A stretch of 64,000 bases of DNA, from the NCBI RefSeq assembly GCF_019355935.1, contig NZ_CP079925.1, forward strand, positions 3,286,001 through 3,350,000. Direction: 5' to 3'. Position 1 is the first letter of the stretch. The number at the start of each line of letters is the position of its first letter. Position numbers and translations under genes: made by a program. Below the pieces are notes generated by a model. That model ran no database searches, was not told the origin of the DNA, and worked only from the letters and a program-made list of their open reading frames with translations. Shown piece after piece: positions 51,377-60,698 of this stretch. This stretch comes from Comamonas sp. Y33R10-2 (lineage in GTDB: Bacteria; Pseudomonadota; Gammaproteobacteria; Burkholderiales; Burkholderiaceae_C).

Positions 51377-53173
51377 ATGCCCAGCTACAACCCACCACTG
51401 CGTGACATGCAATTCCTCATGCATGAGGTCTTCAAGGTCGCGGATGCCTATCAGCAGATGCCCAAGCACGCGGAGGTGGATGTGGACACCATCAACGCTG
51501 TGCTGGAAGAAGCGGGTAAGTTCGCAGCCAATGTGACTTTTCCGTTGAATATCAGCGGTGATGCTGAGGGTTGCACACTGGACAAAGCCACGCACGAGGT
51601 GACTACGCCCAAGGGCTTCAAAGAGGCTTATGCGCAGTTTGTAGAAGGCGGCTGGCCAGCATTGTCCTGTGATCCTGAATACGGTGGGCAGGGCTTGCCC
51701 ATGGTGCTGAACTCTGCGCTGTATGAAATGCTTAACAGCGCCAATCAGGCGTGGACCATGTACCCCGGCCTCTCGCACGGCGCGTACGAGGCCTTGCATG
51801 CCTATGGCACGCCAGAGCAGAAAAAAACCTATCTGACCAAACTCACCAGCGGTGAATGGACCGGCACCATGTGCTTGACTGAATCGCATTGCGGCACCGA
51901 TCTGGGCCTGCTGCGCTCCAAGGCGGAGCCGCTGGCCGATGGTACGTACAAGATCACCGGCAACAAGATTTTCATCTCGGCGGGTGAACACAATTTCACC
52001 TCGAACATTGTGCATTTGGTTCTGGCTCGTCTGCCCGATGCGCCTGTGGGCTCCAAGGGGATCAGTCTGTTTGTGGTGCCCAAGTTCTTGGTCAAGGCCG
52101 ATGGCTCGCTGGGCGAACGCAACCCCATCTTCTGCGGCGCACTAGAGCACAAGATGGGCATTCATGGCAACGCCACCGCGCAGATCAATATCGATGGTGC
52201 CATTGGCACCATGGTCGGCGAGCCCAACAAGGGCCTGCAAGCCATGTTTGTGATGATGAACGCGGCCCGTTTGGGTGTGGGCAACCAGTCGCTGGGCCTG
52301 ACCGAAGTAGCGTTTCAAAATGCCTTGGCCTATGCCAAAGACCGCCTGCAAATGCGCAGCTTGTCGGGCGTCAAAGCCAAAGACAAGCCGGCTGATCCCA
52401 TCATCGTGCACCCCGATGTGCGCCGCATGCTGATGACGGCCAAAGCCTATGCCGAAGGCGGTCGAGCTCTGTCCACCTTCAGCGCTCTGCTGATTGATAC
52501 CGAACTGAACCACCCCGACGAAAAAGTGCGCAAAGACAGCGCCGAACTGGTCGCGTTGCTGACCCCCATCGTCAAGGCCTTCATCACCGACAACGGCTGG
52601 ATTGCCACCACCATGAGTCAGCAGGTCTACGGCGGCCACGGCTTTATCACCGAGTGGGGCATGGAGCAGTTTGTGCGCGACAACCGCATCAACATGATCT
52701 ACGAAGGCACGAACGGCGTGCAGGCACTCGATTTGCTGGGTCGAAAAATTTTGGGCAATCAGGGCGCCACGCTCAAGAAGTTTGGCAAGCTGATTGGCAA
52801 GCTGGTGGAAGAAGAAGGCGTTAACGAAAAGATGAGCGAGTTCATTACGCCTATCGCCATGCTGGGCGACCAGATGACCAAGTTCACGACCGAAATCGGC
52901 TTCAAAGGTATGCAAAACCCCGACGACGTTGGCGCAGCATCGGTGGACTATCTTCGCGTGGCAGGCCACCTCGTCTTTGGCTACCTGTTTGCCCGCATGG
53001 CGCAAGTGGCGTTGCGCGAGATCAGCAATGGAAATGCAGACCCCTTCTACCTGGGTAAGCTGCAGACGGCACGTTTTTACTTTGCCAAGCTGTTCCCCGA
53101 AACACTGACGCTGATGAAGACAGCCCGCGCTGGCAGCCAGTCGCTGATGGATACCGACGCGGCTCTGGCCTGA
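51377..53173 (+). CDS. Acyl-CoA dehydrogenase (about 600-residue type)
   Basis: 598 residues from ATG at 51377 with AGGAG upstream. Order: N-terminal helical domain, beta domain with MCLTESHCGTDLGLLRSKAE and TGNKIFISAGEHNF, and C-terminal helical domain with QQVYGGHGFITEWGMEQFVR and MIYEGTNGVQALDLLGRK, whose glutamate is the likely catalytic base. The extra C-terminal domain (about 470-598) marks the long form of the family. It makes trans-2-enoyl-CoA with FAD in beta-oxidation. First structural gene of the operon. Confidence 0.92.
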   Translation: MPSYNPPLRDMQFLMHEVFKVADAYQQMPKHAEVDVDTINAVLEEAGKFAANVTFPLNISGDAEGCTLDKATHEVTTPKGFKEAYAQFVEGGWPALSCDPEYGGQGLPMVLNSALYEMLNSANQAWTMYPGLSHGAYEALHAYGTPEQKKTYLTKLTSGEWTGTMCLTESHCGTDLGLLRSKAEPLADGTYKITGNKIFISAGEHNFTSNIVHLVLARLPDAPVGSKGISLFVVPKFLVKADGSLGERNPIFCGALEHKMGIHGNATAQINIDGAIGTMVGEPNKGLQAMFVMMNAARLGVGNQSLGLTEVAFQNALAYAKDRLQMRSLSGVKAKDKPADPIIVHPDVRRMLMTAKAYAEGGRALSTFSALLIDTELNHPDEKVRKDSAELVALLTPIVKAFITDNGWIATTMSQQVYGGHGFITEWGMEQFVRDNRINMIYEGTNGVQALDLLGRKILGNQGATLKKFGKLIGKLVEEEGVNEKMSEFITPIAMLGDQMTKFTTEIGFKGMQNPDDVGAASVDYLRVAGHLVFGYLFARMAQVALREISNGNADPFYLGKLQTARFYFAKLFPETLTLMKTARAGSQSLMDTDAALA

Positions 53174-53253
53174 GTCTCTGGTCGCCTGCCGCTCATAAAA
53201 AGTGAGCGGCATGTGCGGTTTCATTCTTTGGTTCGATATGAAAGGACTTGGAT

Positions 53254-53697
53254 ATGAAGACAGTTAAAGCGCTAGCAGCTCTGGTTTTGGTAGCAAGCAG
53301 CATGTCTGCCGCATGGGCACAGATGTCGCCGGTGGGCACCTGGCGCAGCATGGACGAGAAAGAGAACACGCCCAAGGCGCAGGTAAAGATCACCGAATCT
53401 GGCGGCGTGGTTAGCGGCAAGGTCGAAGCTTTGCTGCGAAAGGGCGCAGACCCCAATCAGCTGTGTGTCGAATGCAAGGATGAGCTGAAAGACAAGCCCA
53501 TGGTGGGCATGACGTTGATCAGCGGCGTCAAAAAGGCCGAGGGCAAAGACGTCTGGGAAGGTGGAAAGATTCTCGACCCCGAAAACGGCAAGACCTACAC
53601 CGTGCGGCTGACGCCCATCGAAGACGGCAAAAAGCTGGAAGTTCGCGGCTCCATCGGCCCCTTCTGGCGCACGCAGACCTGGATTCGCGTGCAGTAA
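53254..53697 (+). CDS. DUF2147 secreted protein
   Basis: 147 residues from ATG at 53254, with AAAGGA upstream. Signal peptide KTVKALAALVLVASSMSAAWAQ, cleavage after AWA. MSPVGTWRSMDEKENTPKAQV, EGKDVWEGGKILDPENGKTY and VRGSIGPFWRTQTWIRV fit the DUF2147 family of small periplasmic proteins. Cys pair in LCVECKDEL. Function unknown; it is placed among fatty-acid degradation genes. Confidence 0.85.
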   Translation: MKTVKALAALVLVASSMSAAWAQMSPVGTWRSMDEKENTPKAQVKITESGGVVSGKVEALLRKGADPNQLCVECKDELKDKPMVGMTLISGVKKAEGKDVWEGGKILDPENGKTYTVRLTPIEDGKKLEVRGSIGPFWRTQTWIRVQ

Positions 53698-53701
53698 AGA
53701 T

Positions 53702-53764
53702 GCCCCCTGAGTCGCTGCGCGCCTTCCCCCTTGAGGGGGACGGCGCCAGCGCGGCGGGGCGGCC
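53702..53764. repeat. GC-rich hairpin repeat, copy 2
   Basis: Reverse-complement relative of 30704-30780. It contains the hairpin CTTCCCCCTTGAGGGGGACG and ends GGGGCGGCCC. It lies between the DUF2147 gene and the HCDH-ECH gene. Confidence 0.75.
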
Positions 53765-53829
53765 CTTGCGCGGTGTCCCTGAGTTGGAGCGCGCCAGTTT
53801 CAGCTCTGTGACCAATATGAATAACTGAA

Positions 53830-56244
53830 ATGAATGCAACCATGTCCCGATCCAATGTGAAAAAAGTCGCCGTGCTGGGCGCGGGCGTGATGGGTGCGCA
53901 GATTGCCGCCCATCTGGTCAACGTCAAGGTGCCTGTCATTCTGTTTGACCTGCCTGCTAAAGAAGGTAGCAAGAGTGGTATTGCTGAAAAGGCGATTGCC
54001 AATCTCAAAAAGCTCAAGCCTTCGCCCATCGGTGTGGCCGACGATGTGGAACTGATCCAGCCCGCCAACTACGAAGAGCACATGAAGCTCTTGAAGGGCT
54101 GTGATCTGGTCATCGAAGCCATTGCCGAGCGCATGGACTGGAAGCTCGATCTGTATCACAAGATCGCCCCGTTTGTGGCCAAGCATGCGCTGGTGGCTTC
54201 CAACACTTCGGGTCTGTCCATCACCAAGCTGAGCGAAGCACTGCCTGATGCGATCAAGCCCCGCTTCTGTGGCATTCACTTCTTCAACCCGCCGCGCTAT
54301 ATGCAACTGGTGGAGTTGATCAACACCCCCACCACCGAGCCTGAAGTGCTGGATCAGCTGGAAGCCTTTGTCACCACCACGCTGGGCAAGGGCGTGGTGC
54401 GTGCACATGACACGCCCAACTTCATCGCCAACCGCATAGGTATTGCGGGCATGCTTTCCACCATGAAGCAGGCCGAGAACTTTGGCCTGAGCTTTGATGT
54501 GGTCGATGATCTGACTGGCAAAAAATTGGGCCGCGCCTCCAGCGGTACCTTCCGCACGGCGGATGTGGTGGGTCTGGATACCATGGCCCATGTCATCAAG
54601 ACCATGCAGGAGAACCTGAACGAGCAGAGCGACCCATTCTTTGCCAACTTTGGTACACCCAAGGTGCTGCAAAAGCTGCTTGACCTGGGCTTTCTGGGCA
54701 ACAAGACCAAGCAGGGCTTTTACAAGCGCGTGGGCCGCGACACCCTGCAGTTCGAGCTGGATAGCGAGGACTACATTCCCGCTGGTGGCAAGGCCGATGA
54801 GGTCTATGGTCGTATGCTCAAAAAGCCGGCTGCCGAACGCCTGAAACTGCTGCGCAACGCCGAAGGCAAAGAAGGCCAGTTCCTCTGGGCCATTTTGCGT
54901 GACAGCTTTCATTACGCCGCCGTGCATCTGGAGCACATTGCGGACTGCGCCCGTGATGTGGACCAAGCCATGCGCTGGGGTTACGGCATGCAGCAAGGCC
55001 CGTTTGAGCTGTGGCAGGACGCAGGCTGGCTGGACGTCGCCAAGATGATTCAGGAAGACATTGATGCAGGCAAGGCTCTTTGCAAGGCGCCGCTGCCAAA
55101 GTGGGTGTTTGAAGGCCCGGTGGCTGAATCCGGTGGTGTACACACCGGCAACGGCTCGTGGAGCGCATCGCAAGGCAAATTTGTGCCCCGCCGCGAGCTG
55201 CCTGTGTATGAGCGTCAGCTCTTCCCTGAAAAGCTGCTGGGCGAAACCAATCTTGCCGACTGGCAGACCGCTGGCACCACGATTGCAGAGACCAAGGCGC
55301 TGCGCACCTGGACACTCGATGGCAAGGTTCTGATCGCTAGCATCAAGAACAAGATGCATGCCATCAGCCCTGAAGTCATGGAAGGTCTGATGGAGGCCGT
55401 GGATGTGGCCGAGAGCGACTTTGATGGCATGGTCATCTGGTCGGGCGATACGCCTTTCAGCGTGGGTGCCGACTTGGAAGCTACCATGCCCGCCTTTGTG
55501 ATTGGCGGTGCGGATGCGATTGAAAGCATCGAGCAAGAGCTGCAGAACTTGATGTTGCGCCTACGTTATGCACAGGTGCCGGTAGTGTCGGCCATCCACG
55601 GACTGGCGCTGGGCGGTGGTTGCGAGATGGCCGTGTACTCGGCGCGCCGCGTGGCCCATATGGAAAGCTATATCGGCTTGGTGGAGGTCGGTGTCGGCCT
55701 GGTGCCCGGTGCGGGCGGTCTGACCTATATCGCCCGCCGCGCTGCTGAAAATGCTGCCACCAGCACGGGCAAGGATTTGCTGCCCTTCCTCACCGAAGGC
55801 TTTACGGCTGCGGCCATGGCCAAAGTCGGCACCAGCGCGCTGGAGTCGCGCAAGCTGGGCTATTTGCTGGACAGCGACATTGTGGTGGCCCACAAGGACG
55901 AAGTGCTGTTTGCGGCGATCAATGAAGCCAAGTCCATGGCCGCCAGCGGCTGGCGTGCGCCGCTCAAGCGCAGCTTCCCGGTGGCGGGGCGCAGCGGTCA
56001 GGCCACCATCAAGGGATCGCTGGTGAATATGCGCGACGGCGGCTTTATCAGCGAGTTTGATCAGCATATTGCGGGTCTGATTGCCAATGTGGTCTGCGGT
56101 GGCGATGTGGATGCTGGCACGCTGGTCGATGAGGCCTATCTGATGAAGCTCGAGCGCAAGGCTTTCTGCCATCTGATTGCCCACCCTAAGACCCATGAAC
56201 GTATCTTGGGCATGCTCAACACCGGCAAACCTGTGCGCAACTAA
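53830..56244 (+). CDS. 3-hydroxyacyl-CoA dehydrogenase/enoyl-CoA hydratase fusion (FadN type)
   Basis: 804 residues. The NAD-binding 3-hydroxyacyl-CoA dehydrogenase domain comes first (VAVLGAGVMGAQIAAHLV; IAERMDWKLDLYHKI; FCGIHFFNPPRYMQLVEL with the catalytic His), then its C-terminal domains (ANRIGIAGMLSTMKQ), then a crotonase-like domain (about 490-700: FSVGADLEATMPAFVIGG, ALGGGCEMAVYSARR, GLVPGAGGL). This order is opposite to E. coli FadB and matches the FadN/FadB-like group. It hydrates enoyl-CoA and oxidises 3-hydroxyacyl-CoA. The thiolase gene follows after 22 bases. Confidence 0.93.
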   Translation: MNATMSRSNVKKVAVLGAGVMGAQIAAHLVNVKVPVILFDLPAKEGSKSGIAEKAIANLKKLKPSPIGVADDVELIQPANYEEHMKLLKGCDLVIEAIAERMDWKLDLYHKIAPFVAKHALVASNTSGLSITKLSEALPDAIKPRFCGIHFFNPPRYMQLVELINTPTTEPEVLDQLEAFVTTTLGKGVVRAHDTPNFIANRIGIAGMLSTMKQAENFGLSFDVVDDLTGKKLGRASSGTFRTADVVGLDTMAHVIKTMQENLNEQSDPFFANFGTPKVLQKLLDLGFLGNKTKQGFYKRVGRDTLQFELDSEDYIPAGGKADEVYGRMLKKPAAERLKLLRNAEGKEGQFLWAILRDSFHYAAVHLEHIADCARDVDQAMRWGYGMQQGPFELWQDAGWLDVAKMIQEDIDAGKALCKAPLPKWVFEGPVAESGGVHTGNGSWSASQGKFVPRRELPVYERQLFPEKLLGETNLADWQTAGTTIAETKALRTWTLDGKVLIASIKNKMHAISPEVMEGLMEAVDVAESDFDGMVIWSGDTPFSVGADLEATMPAFVIGGADAIESIEQELQNLMLRLRYAQVPVVSAIHGLALGGGCEMAVYSARRVAHMESYIGLVEVGVGLVPGAGGLTYIARRAAENAATSTGKDLLPFLTEGFTAAAMAKVGTSALESRKLGYLLDSDIVVAHKDEVLFAAINEAKSMAASGWRAPLKRSFPVAGRSGQATIKGSLVNMRDGGFISEFDQHIAGLIANVVCGGDVDAGTLVDEAYLMKLERKAFCHLIAHPKTHERILGMLNTGKPVRN

Positions 56245-56266
56245 GGCGAAGCGAGGAAATTCAAAA

Positions 56267-57463
56267 ATGAAACAAGTACAAGACGCCTATATCGTTGCGG
56301 CTACGCGCACGCCGATTGGCCGCTCGCACAAGGGCTTTTTCCGCAACTACCGCCCCGATGACCTGCTGGCCACCACGCTCAAGGCGGCTCTGGCACAGGT
56401 GCCTGGCCTGGACCCCAAGGCGATTGAAGACATCGTCTGCGGCTGTGCGATTCCTGAAGCCCAGCAAGGCCTGAACGTGGCGCGTATTGGCGCGGTGCTA
56501 GCGGGCCTGCCCACCAGCATTGGCGGCATTACCGTCAACCGTTTCTGCGCCTCTGGCTTGAGCGCCGTTGCCATGGCGGCTGACCGCATTCGGGTGGGCG
56601 AAGCTGATGTGATGATTGCGGCCGGCGTGGAAAGCATGAGCATGGTGCCCATGATGGGCAACTCGCCTAGCCTCTCGCCCAGCATCTTTGAGCGTGATGG
56701 CGACGTAGGCATTGCCTACGGTATGGGCCTGACGGCGGAGAAGGTCGCTCAGCAGTGGCAGGTCTCGCGTGAGGCGCAAGATGCCTTCGCGCTGGAATCG
56801 CACCGCCGCGCCATGGCTGCGCAGCAAGCAGGCGAGTTTGCCGACGAAATCACGCCGATTGAAGTCACCGACCGTTCGCTGAATATTGCCACTGGCGAGA
56901 CCGTGGCCAGCACACGGACCGTGAGTCTGGACGAAGGCCCACGCCCTGACACCAGCATCGAAGGCCTGGCCAAGCTGCGCACCGTGTTTGCGGCACGTGG
57001 CTCGGTCACGGCGGGCAATAGCTCGCAGACCAGTGATGGTGCCGGTGCGCTGATCCTTGCCAGCGGCGATGCGGTCAAGCGCTTTGGCCTCACGCCTCTG
57101 GCGCGTTTTGTGAGCTATGCCAGCAAGGGTGTGCCACCCGCCATCATGGGCATTGGGCCTATCGAGGCCATTCCTGCCGCGCTGCGCTATGCCGGTCTCA
57201 AGCAGGACGATATTGACTGGTACGAACTCAACGAAGCGTTTGCAGCCCAGTCTCTGGCCGTGATCAACACGCTGGGGCTGGACGCATCTAAGGTCAACCC
57301 CATGGGCGGTGCGATTGCGCTGGGCCACCCGCTGGGTGCGACGGGCGCAATTCGTGCGGCTACCGTGGTGCATGCGCTGCGCCGCAAGCAACTCAAATAC
57401 GGCATGGTGACCATGTGCGTAGGCATGGGGCAGGGCGCGGCGGGTATCTTTGAGCGGGTGTAA
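56267..57463 (+). CDS. Acetyl-CoA C-acyltransferase (FadA-like thiolase)
   Basis: 398 residues from ATG at 56267, with GCGAGGA upstream. Nucleophilic cysteine in NRFCASGLSAVAMAADRI, His in GGAIALGHPLGATGAIRA and the second Cys in MVTMCVGMGQGAAGIFE. It cleaves 3-ketoacyl-CoA, the last step of beta-oxidation, and is placed right after its partner enzyme. Confidence 0.95.
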   Translation: MKQVQDAYIVAATRTPIGRSHKGFFRNYRPDDLLATTLKAALAQVPGLDPKAIEDIVCGCAIPEAQQGLNVARIGAVLAGLPTSIGGITVNRFCASGLSAVAMAADRIRVGEADVMIAAGVESMSMVPMMGNSPSLSPSIFERDGDVGIAYGMGLTAEKVAQQWQVSREAQDAFALESHRRAMAAQQAGEFADEITPIEVTDRSLNIATGETVASTRTVSLDEGPRPDTSIEGLAKLRTVFAARGSVTAGNSSQTSDGAGALILASGDAVKRFGLTPLARFVSYASKGVPPAIMGIGPIEAIPAALRYAGLKQDDIDWYELNEAFAAQSLAVINTLGLDASKVNPMGGAIALGHPLGATGAIRAATVVHALRRKQLKYGMVTMCVGMGQGAAGIFERV

Positions 57464-57473
57464 ACCGCCAAGC

Positions 57474-58412
57474 ATGCCAACCACGTCTGAGCATGAAGTG
57501 CAGTGGACGGAGATGCATCTGCCCATTTCCGTGGGATCTGCTTGTCTGTTGCTGCGCCAATGTCAGCCCACAACGGCAGCGGCGATGGCGCAGGTGGTGG
57601 TGGCCCCCGCCATGGGCGTGCCGCAAAGTTACTACCAAGCCTTTGCGCGATGGCTGGCAGAGCAGGGCTATGGCGTGACCACGTTTGACTATCGTGGTCA
57701 CGGTCTGTCCTTGCAAGGTCGTCTGAAGGATGCCAAGGCAGATCTGCTGGACTGGGCCAAGGATTGCGAGCAGGTGGCAGCTCAGCTCAAAAAGCAATTC
57801 TCAAATCAGGCCTTGATCTGGATTGGGCACAGCGTGGGCTCGCAATTGCCGGGTTTGGCTTCAACACCTTTGCCCATCAATGGCTTGCTTTCCATTGCCA
57901 GTGGCAGCGGCTATTGGCGCGATAACGCTGCACCTACCAAGCGAGTGATACGTATTTTTTGGTGGGGTATAGCGCCGTTGGCGACTTGGTTGTACGGTGC
58001 CTTTCCGGGTCGCAAACTAGGCATGGTGGGCGACTTGCCGGCAGGAGTGATTTGGCAATGGCGGCGTTGGTGCCTGCATCCGCGCTATGCCATGGGCGTA
58101 GAAGGTGAATGGGTCGCAGATGCTTATGCCGCAGCGCACTACCCACTACACGCTTTGTATGTAGAAGATGACGAAATGATGTCACTGGCCAGTGTGCAGT
58201 CGCTGGTGGGCTGGTACCAGAGTGCTCCCAGCACGCTGGAGCATTTGAACCCAGCACGGGCTCCATCCGGGCACATAGGCCATCTGGGGTATTTCAGACC
58301 TGAGATGGCTGAGCAATTATGGCGACCTCTTTTGCCATTGCTGCAGAGCTGGGGCGCGGGTGATCGCAGTCCCGGTAAACCCTTGTACGAGCCGAAAGAG
58401 TCACCTTTTTGA
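57474..58412 (+). CDS. Alpha/beta hydrolase
   Basis: About 312 residues from ATG at 57474, 10 bases after the thiolase stop. The nucleophile elbow is IWIGHSVGSQLPGL and the likely histidine lies in GHIGHLGYFRPEMAEQLW near the C-terminus; FDYRGHGLSLQGRLKDAK is the conserved strand-loop of this group (COG4757-like). Substrate unknown, probably an ester or thioester met in fatty-acid breakdown. Confidence 0.82.
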   Translation: MPTTSEHEVQWTEMHLPISVGSACLLLRQCQPTTAAAMAQVVVAPAMGVPQSYYQAFARWLAEQGYGVTTFDYRGHGLSLQGRLKDAKADLLDWAKDCEQVAAQLKKQFSNQALIWIGHSVGSQLPGLASTPLPINGLLSIASGSGYWRDNAAPTKRVIRIFWWGIAPLATWLYGAFPGRKLGMVGDLPAGVIWQWRRWCLHPRYAMGVEGEWVADAYAAAHYPLHALYVEDDEMMSLASVQSLVGWYQSAPSTLEHLNPARAPSGHIGHLGYFRPEMAEQLWRPLLPLLQSWGAGDRSPGKPLYEPKESPF

Positions 58413-58449
58413 CGGCTTTCGTTGCTAGCCTTGGACAACACTGAGACCT

Positions 58450-59283
58450 ATGAGCACAGACCTCCACCCCTTTGATCGTGCCGTGACTCTGACTGTCACG
58501 GGAGTGCCCAATCAGTACCAAGGCCAAGCTTCGTCGGATTACTGGAACATGGTCGGGCCTTATGGCGGCATCACGGCAGCCAGTTTGCTTCAGGCCGTGC
58601 AGCAGCACCCGCAATGTTTGGGTGATCCGCTCTCCATCACTGTCAACTACTCTGCTGCTGTGGGGGCCGGTGCTTTGGTGATTGATGCCAATCCGGTGCG
58701 TACCAACCGCTCAACCCAGCACTGGATTTTGACTGTGCAGCAGCCTGATGCAGATGGCCAAATGCAAGTGGTGACAACGGCCACCGCAGTAACCGCCGTG
58801 CGCCGCGATACTTGGAGCGCAAGTGATGTACCCATGCCCGCGGTGAAGCCTGCAGCAGATCTCGAGCGCGTGCCACCTTTATTCAAGGGCTCTGAATGGC
58901 TGAGTCGTTATGAGATGCGCTTTGCAGACGGAATTTTGCCCATGGATGAAGACGCAGCAGAGCGCGACTCTTTGACGCGGCTGTGGGTGAGAGACAATCC
59001 GCCGCGTCCGCTGGATTTTGCGTCGCTGGCTGCGGTCTCTGACATCTTCTTTCCACGGGCATGGCTACGTCGTGCCAAACGCGTGCCGGCAGGTACGGTG
59101 TCAATGACCGTGTACTTTCATGCTGGACGCGAGGATTTGGCAGCCGCCGGCGATGATTTTTTGTTAGCGCAGGCGCGCGGGCAAGAATTTCGCAATGGTT
59201 TTTTTGACCAGACTGCCCAGTTGTGGAGCCAATCTGGTCAGATATTGGCGACCAGCCACCAGATTGTCTATTTCAAAGAATAA
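58450..59283 (+). CDS. Acyl-CoA thioesterase, double hotdog type
   Basis: 277 residues. Two hotdog domains (about 20-110 and 150-275): GPYGGITAASLLQAVQQHPQ is the N-terminal helix block, and RPLDFASLAAVSDIFFPRAW the second, ending with RNGFFDQTAQLWSQSGQILA and SHQIVYFKE, as in TesB-like proteins. It would release free fatty acid from acyl-CoA. Same direction as its neighbours. Confidence 0.85.
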   Translation: MSTDLHPFDRAVTLTVTGVPNQYQGQASSDYWNMVGPYGGITAASLLQAVQQHPQCLGDPLSITVNYSAAVGAGALVIDANPVRTNRSTQHWILTVQQPDADGQMQVVTTATAVTAVRRDTWSASDVPMPAVKPAADLERVPPLFKGSEWLSRYEMRFADGILPMDEDAAERDSLTRLWVRDNPPRPLDFASLAAVSDIFFPRAWLRRAKRVPAGTVSMTVYFHAGREDLAAAGDDFLLAQARGQEFRNGFFDQTAQLWSQSGQILATSHQIVYFKE

Positions 59284-59346
59284 GGCGCCGAATGTGGCGG
59301 CCTATTAAAAGTTCACACCATTCACACCATTCAACAAGGTAAGACC

Positions 59347-60141
59347 ATGAGCAATACCCAAGATAACCAAGACATTCTGGTGCACACCGAAGAAGGTGTT
59401 TGCACCATCACGTTTAACCGCGCAGCGAAGAAAAACTCCTTCACTGAAGCCATGTACACGCAGATGGCAGATGCACTGGCATCCGCTAAGACCGACGCTG
59501 GCGTGCGCGTGGTGGTGTTTCAGGGCGACATTGCCATCTTCAGCGCGGGCAACGATATTGCAGATTTTCTCAAGCAAGCATCGACACCCGGCGCCATGGG
59601 AGCTGATGCTCCGGTGTGGCGCTTTCTGCAAGAAGTCTCGGCTTTTCCTAAGCCATTGGTTGCAGCCGTTTGCGGCCCAGCCGTAGGCATTGGTACCACG
59701 CTGCTGCTGCATTGCGACTTGGTTTATGCAGGTGATAACGCAGCCTTTTCACTGCCCTTTATCAACCTGGGCGTTTGCCCCGAAGCTGCATCGAGCCTGC
59801 TGCTGCCGCAAATGCTGGGCTACCACCGCGCAGCCGAAGCACTGCTGCTGGGCGAGCCCTTCTTGGCTGAAGCCGCACTGGAAGTGGGCCTGGTCAACCG
59901 CGTGGTGCCACCCAATGAATGCAACGGCGTGGCCCAAGCCCAAGCCAAGAAGCTGGCGCGCAAGCCCCTGTCATCGCTGATCGAAACCAAGCGTTTGATG
60001 AAGGGCGGCCAAGCCAAGGCTGTGAGCGAGCGCATTGTGGAAGAAGGCGCAGTCTTCGCCCGCATGCTGCGCGAGCCTGCGGCCAAAGAAGCCCTGACAT
60101 CGTTTATGGAAAAACGTCATCCGGACTTCAGCAAGTGCTGA
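59347..60141 (+). CDS. Enoyl-CoA hydratase/isomerase family protein
   Basis: 264 residues of crotonase fold. Oxyanion-hole segments: FSAGNDIADFLKQA and AVCGPAVGIGTTLLLHCDLV; NLGVCPEAASSLLLPQMLGY carries the glutamate expected of hydratases. Ends MEKRHPDFSKC; the final codons and the following bases are repeated 84 bases downstream. Probable last gene of the fatty-acid operon. Confidence 0.9.
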   Translation: MSNTQDNQDILVHTEEGVCTITFNRAAKKNSFTEAMYTQMADALASAKTDAGVRVVVFQGDIAIFSAGNDIADFLKQASTPGAMGADAPVWRFLQEVSAFPKPLVAAVCGPAVGIGTTLLLHCDLVYAGDNAAFSLPFINLGVCPEAASSLLLPQMLGYHRAAEALLLGEPFLAEAALEVGLVNRVVPPNECNGVAQAQAKKLARKPLSSLIETKRLMKGGQAKAVSERIVEEGAVFARMLREPAAKEALTSFMEKRHPDFSKC

Positions 60142-60294
60142 GGTTGGAGGCTGCGTAAGCAGCACGAGCGAAGCGAGAGTGACGCTTTCATCAAAAGCGG
60201 TCATCTCTCCTTCAGCAAGTGCTGAAATCCAGGCCGGCGAAGCTGGCTTGAGCGCAGCGAAGGATGACGCTTTCATCAAAAGCGTCACTTAATG
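60126..60294. repeat. Tandem duplication of about 84 bases at the 3' end of the enoyl-CoA hydratase gene
   Basis: CTTCAGCAAGTGCTGA, which encodes the last residues and stop of the enoyl-CoA hydratase, occurs at 60126 and again at 60210; GACGCTTTCATCAAAAGCG occurs at 60181 and 60266. Between them the two units differ (GGCTGCGTAAGCAGC against CCGGCGAAGCTGGC), though both keep a small stem and AGCGAAG. The second unit has the perfect stem GACGCTTT/AAAGCGTC. Confidence 0.75.
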
Positions 60295-60301
60295 ACCAGA
60301 T

Positions 60302-60332
60302 AAAAAATCGCCCTCTTTTGGGCGATTTTTTT
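60302..60332 (+). terminator. Terminator after the fatty-acid operon
   Basis: AAAAAATCGCCC pairs with GGGCGATTTTTT around TCTTTT, followed by T. Confidence 0.88.
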
Positions 60333-60698
60333 ATTGCATCAACAGCAAGTGCTCGAAATCACTCAGCTCAGATCTTTCCAATACCTAGGTGAATTAGCAC
60401 TTCTTTGCTGATGAGTCGTTATCGGCAGATACCGTGATTTATCTCGTTTCTCCAAAGCTCTCCTAAAAAGAGAGCGCCTTATCCTTGTTGATCGTCGACC
60501 TGAGGCGTGAAATGCTTTAAAAATAGGCAACTTAACACTTACCTAGATGCAGCTAAATATTGCATGGTGTGAAATGAAGCAATGCATGAAAGTAACTGAA
60601 ACTTGTGAAAGCTTTGCTTACTGTTCTTGCGAGATGACGGCAAATATAGTCATTGATGCTGCGTAGGATCGGCGTTTTCTGACAAGGAGGCTCCTGCC
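60333..60698. other. 366-base non-coding region upstream of the bactofilin gene
   Basis: Slightly AT-rich. It should hold the bactofilin promoter; I see no gene or clear structure. The strong ribosome site AAGGAGG lies at 60685-60691, 7 bases before the ATG. Confidence 0.5.

Noticed and set aside
52142..53224. Open frame of 360 codons opposite the acyl-CoA dehydrogenase gene
   Set aside because: Also a shadow frame, with no family resemblance.
53800..55536. Long open frame of 578 codons opposite the HCDH-ECH gene
   Set aside because: Antisense shadow of a GC-rich gene with strong codon bias; no motifs or ribosome site.
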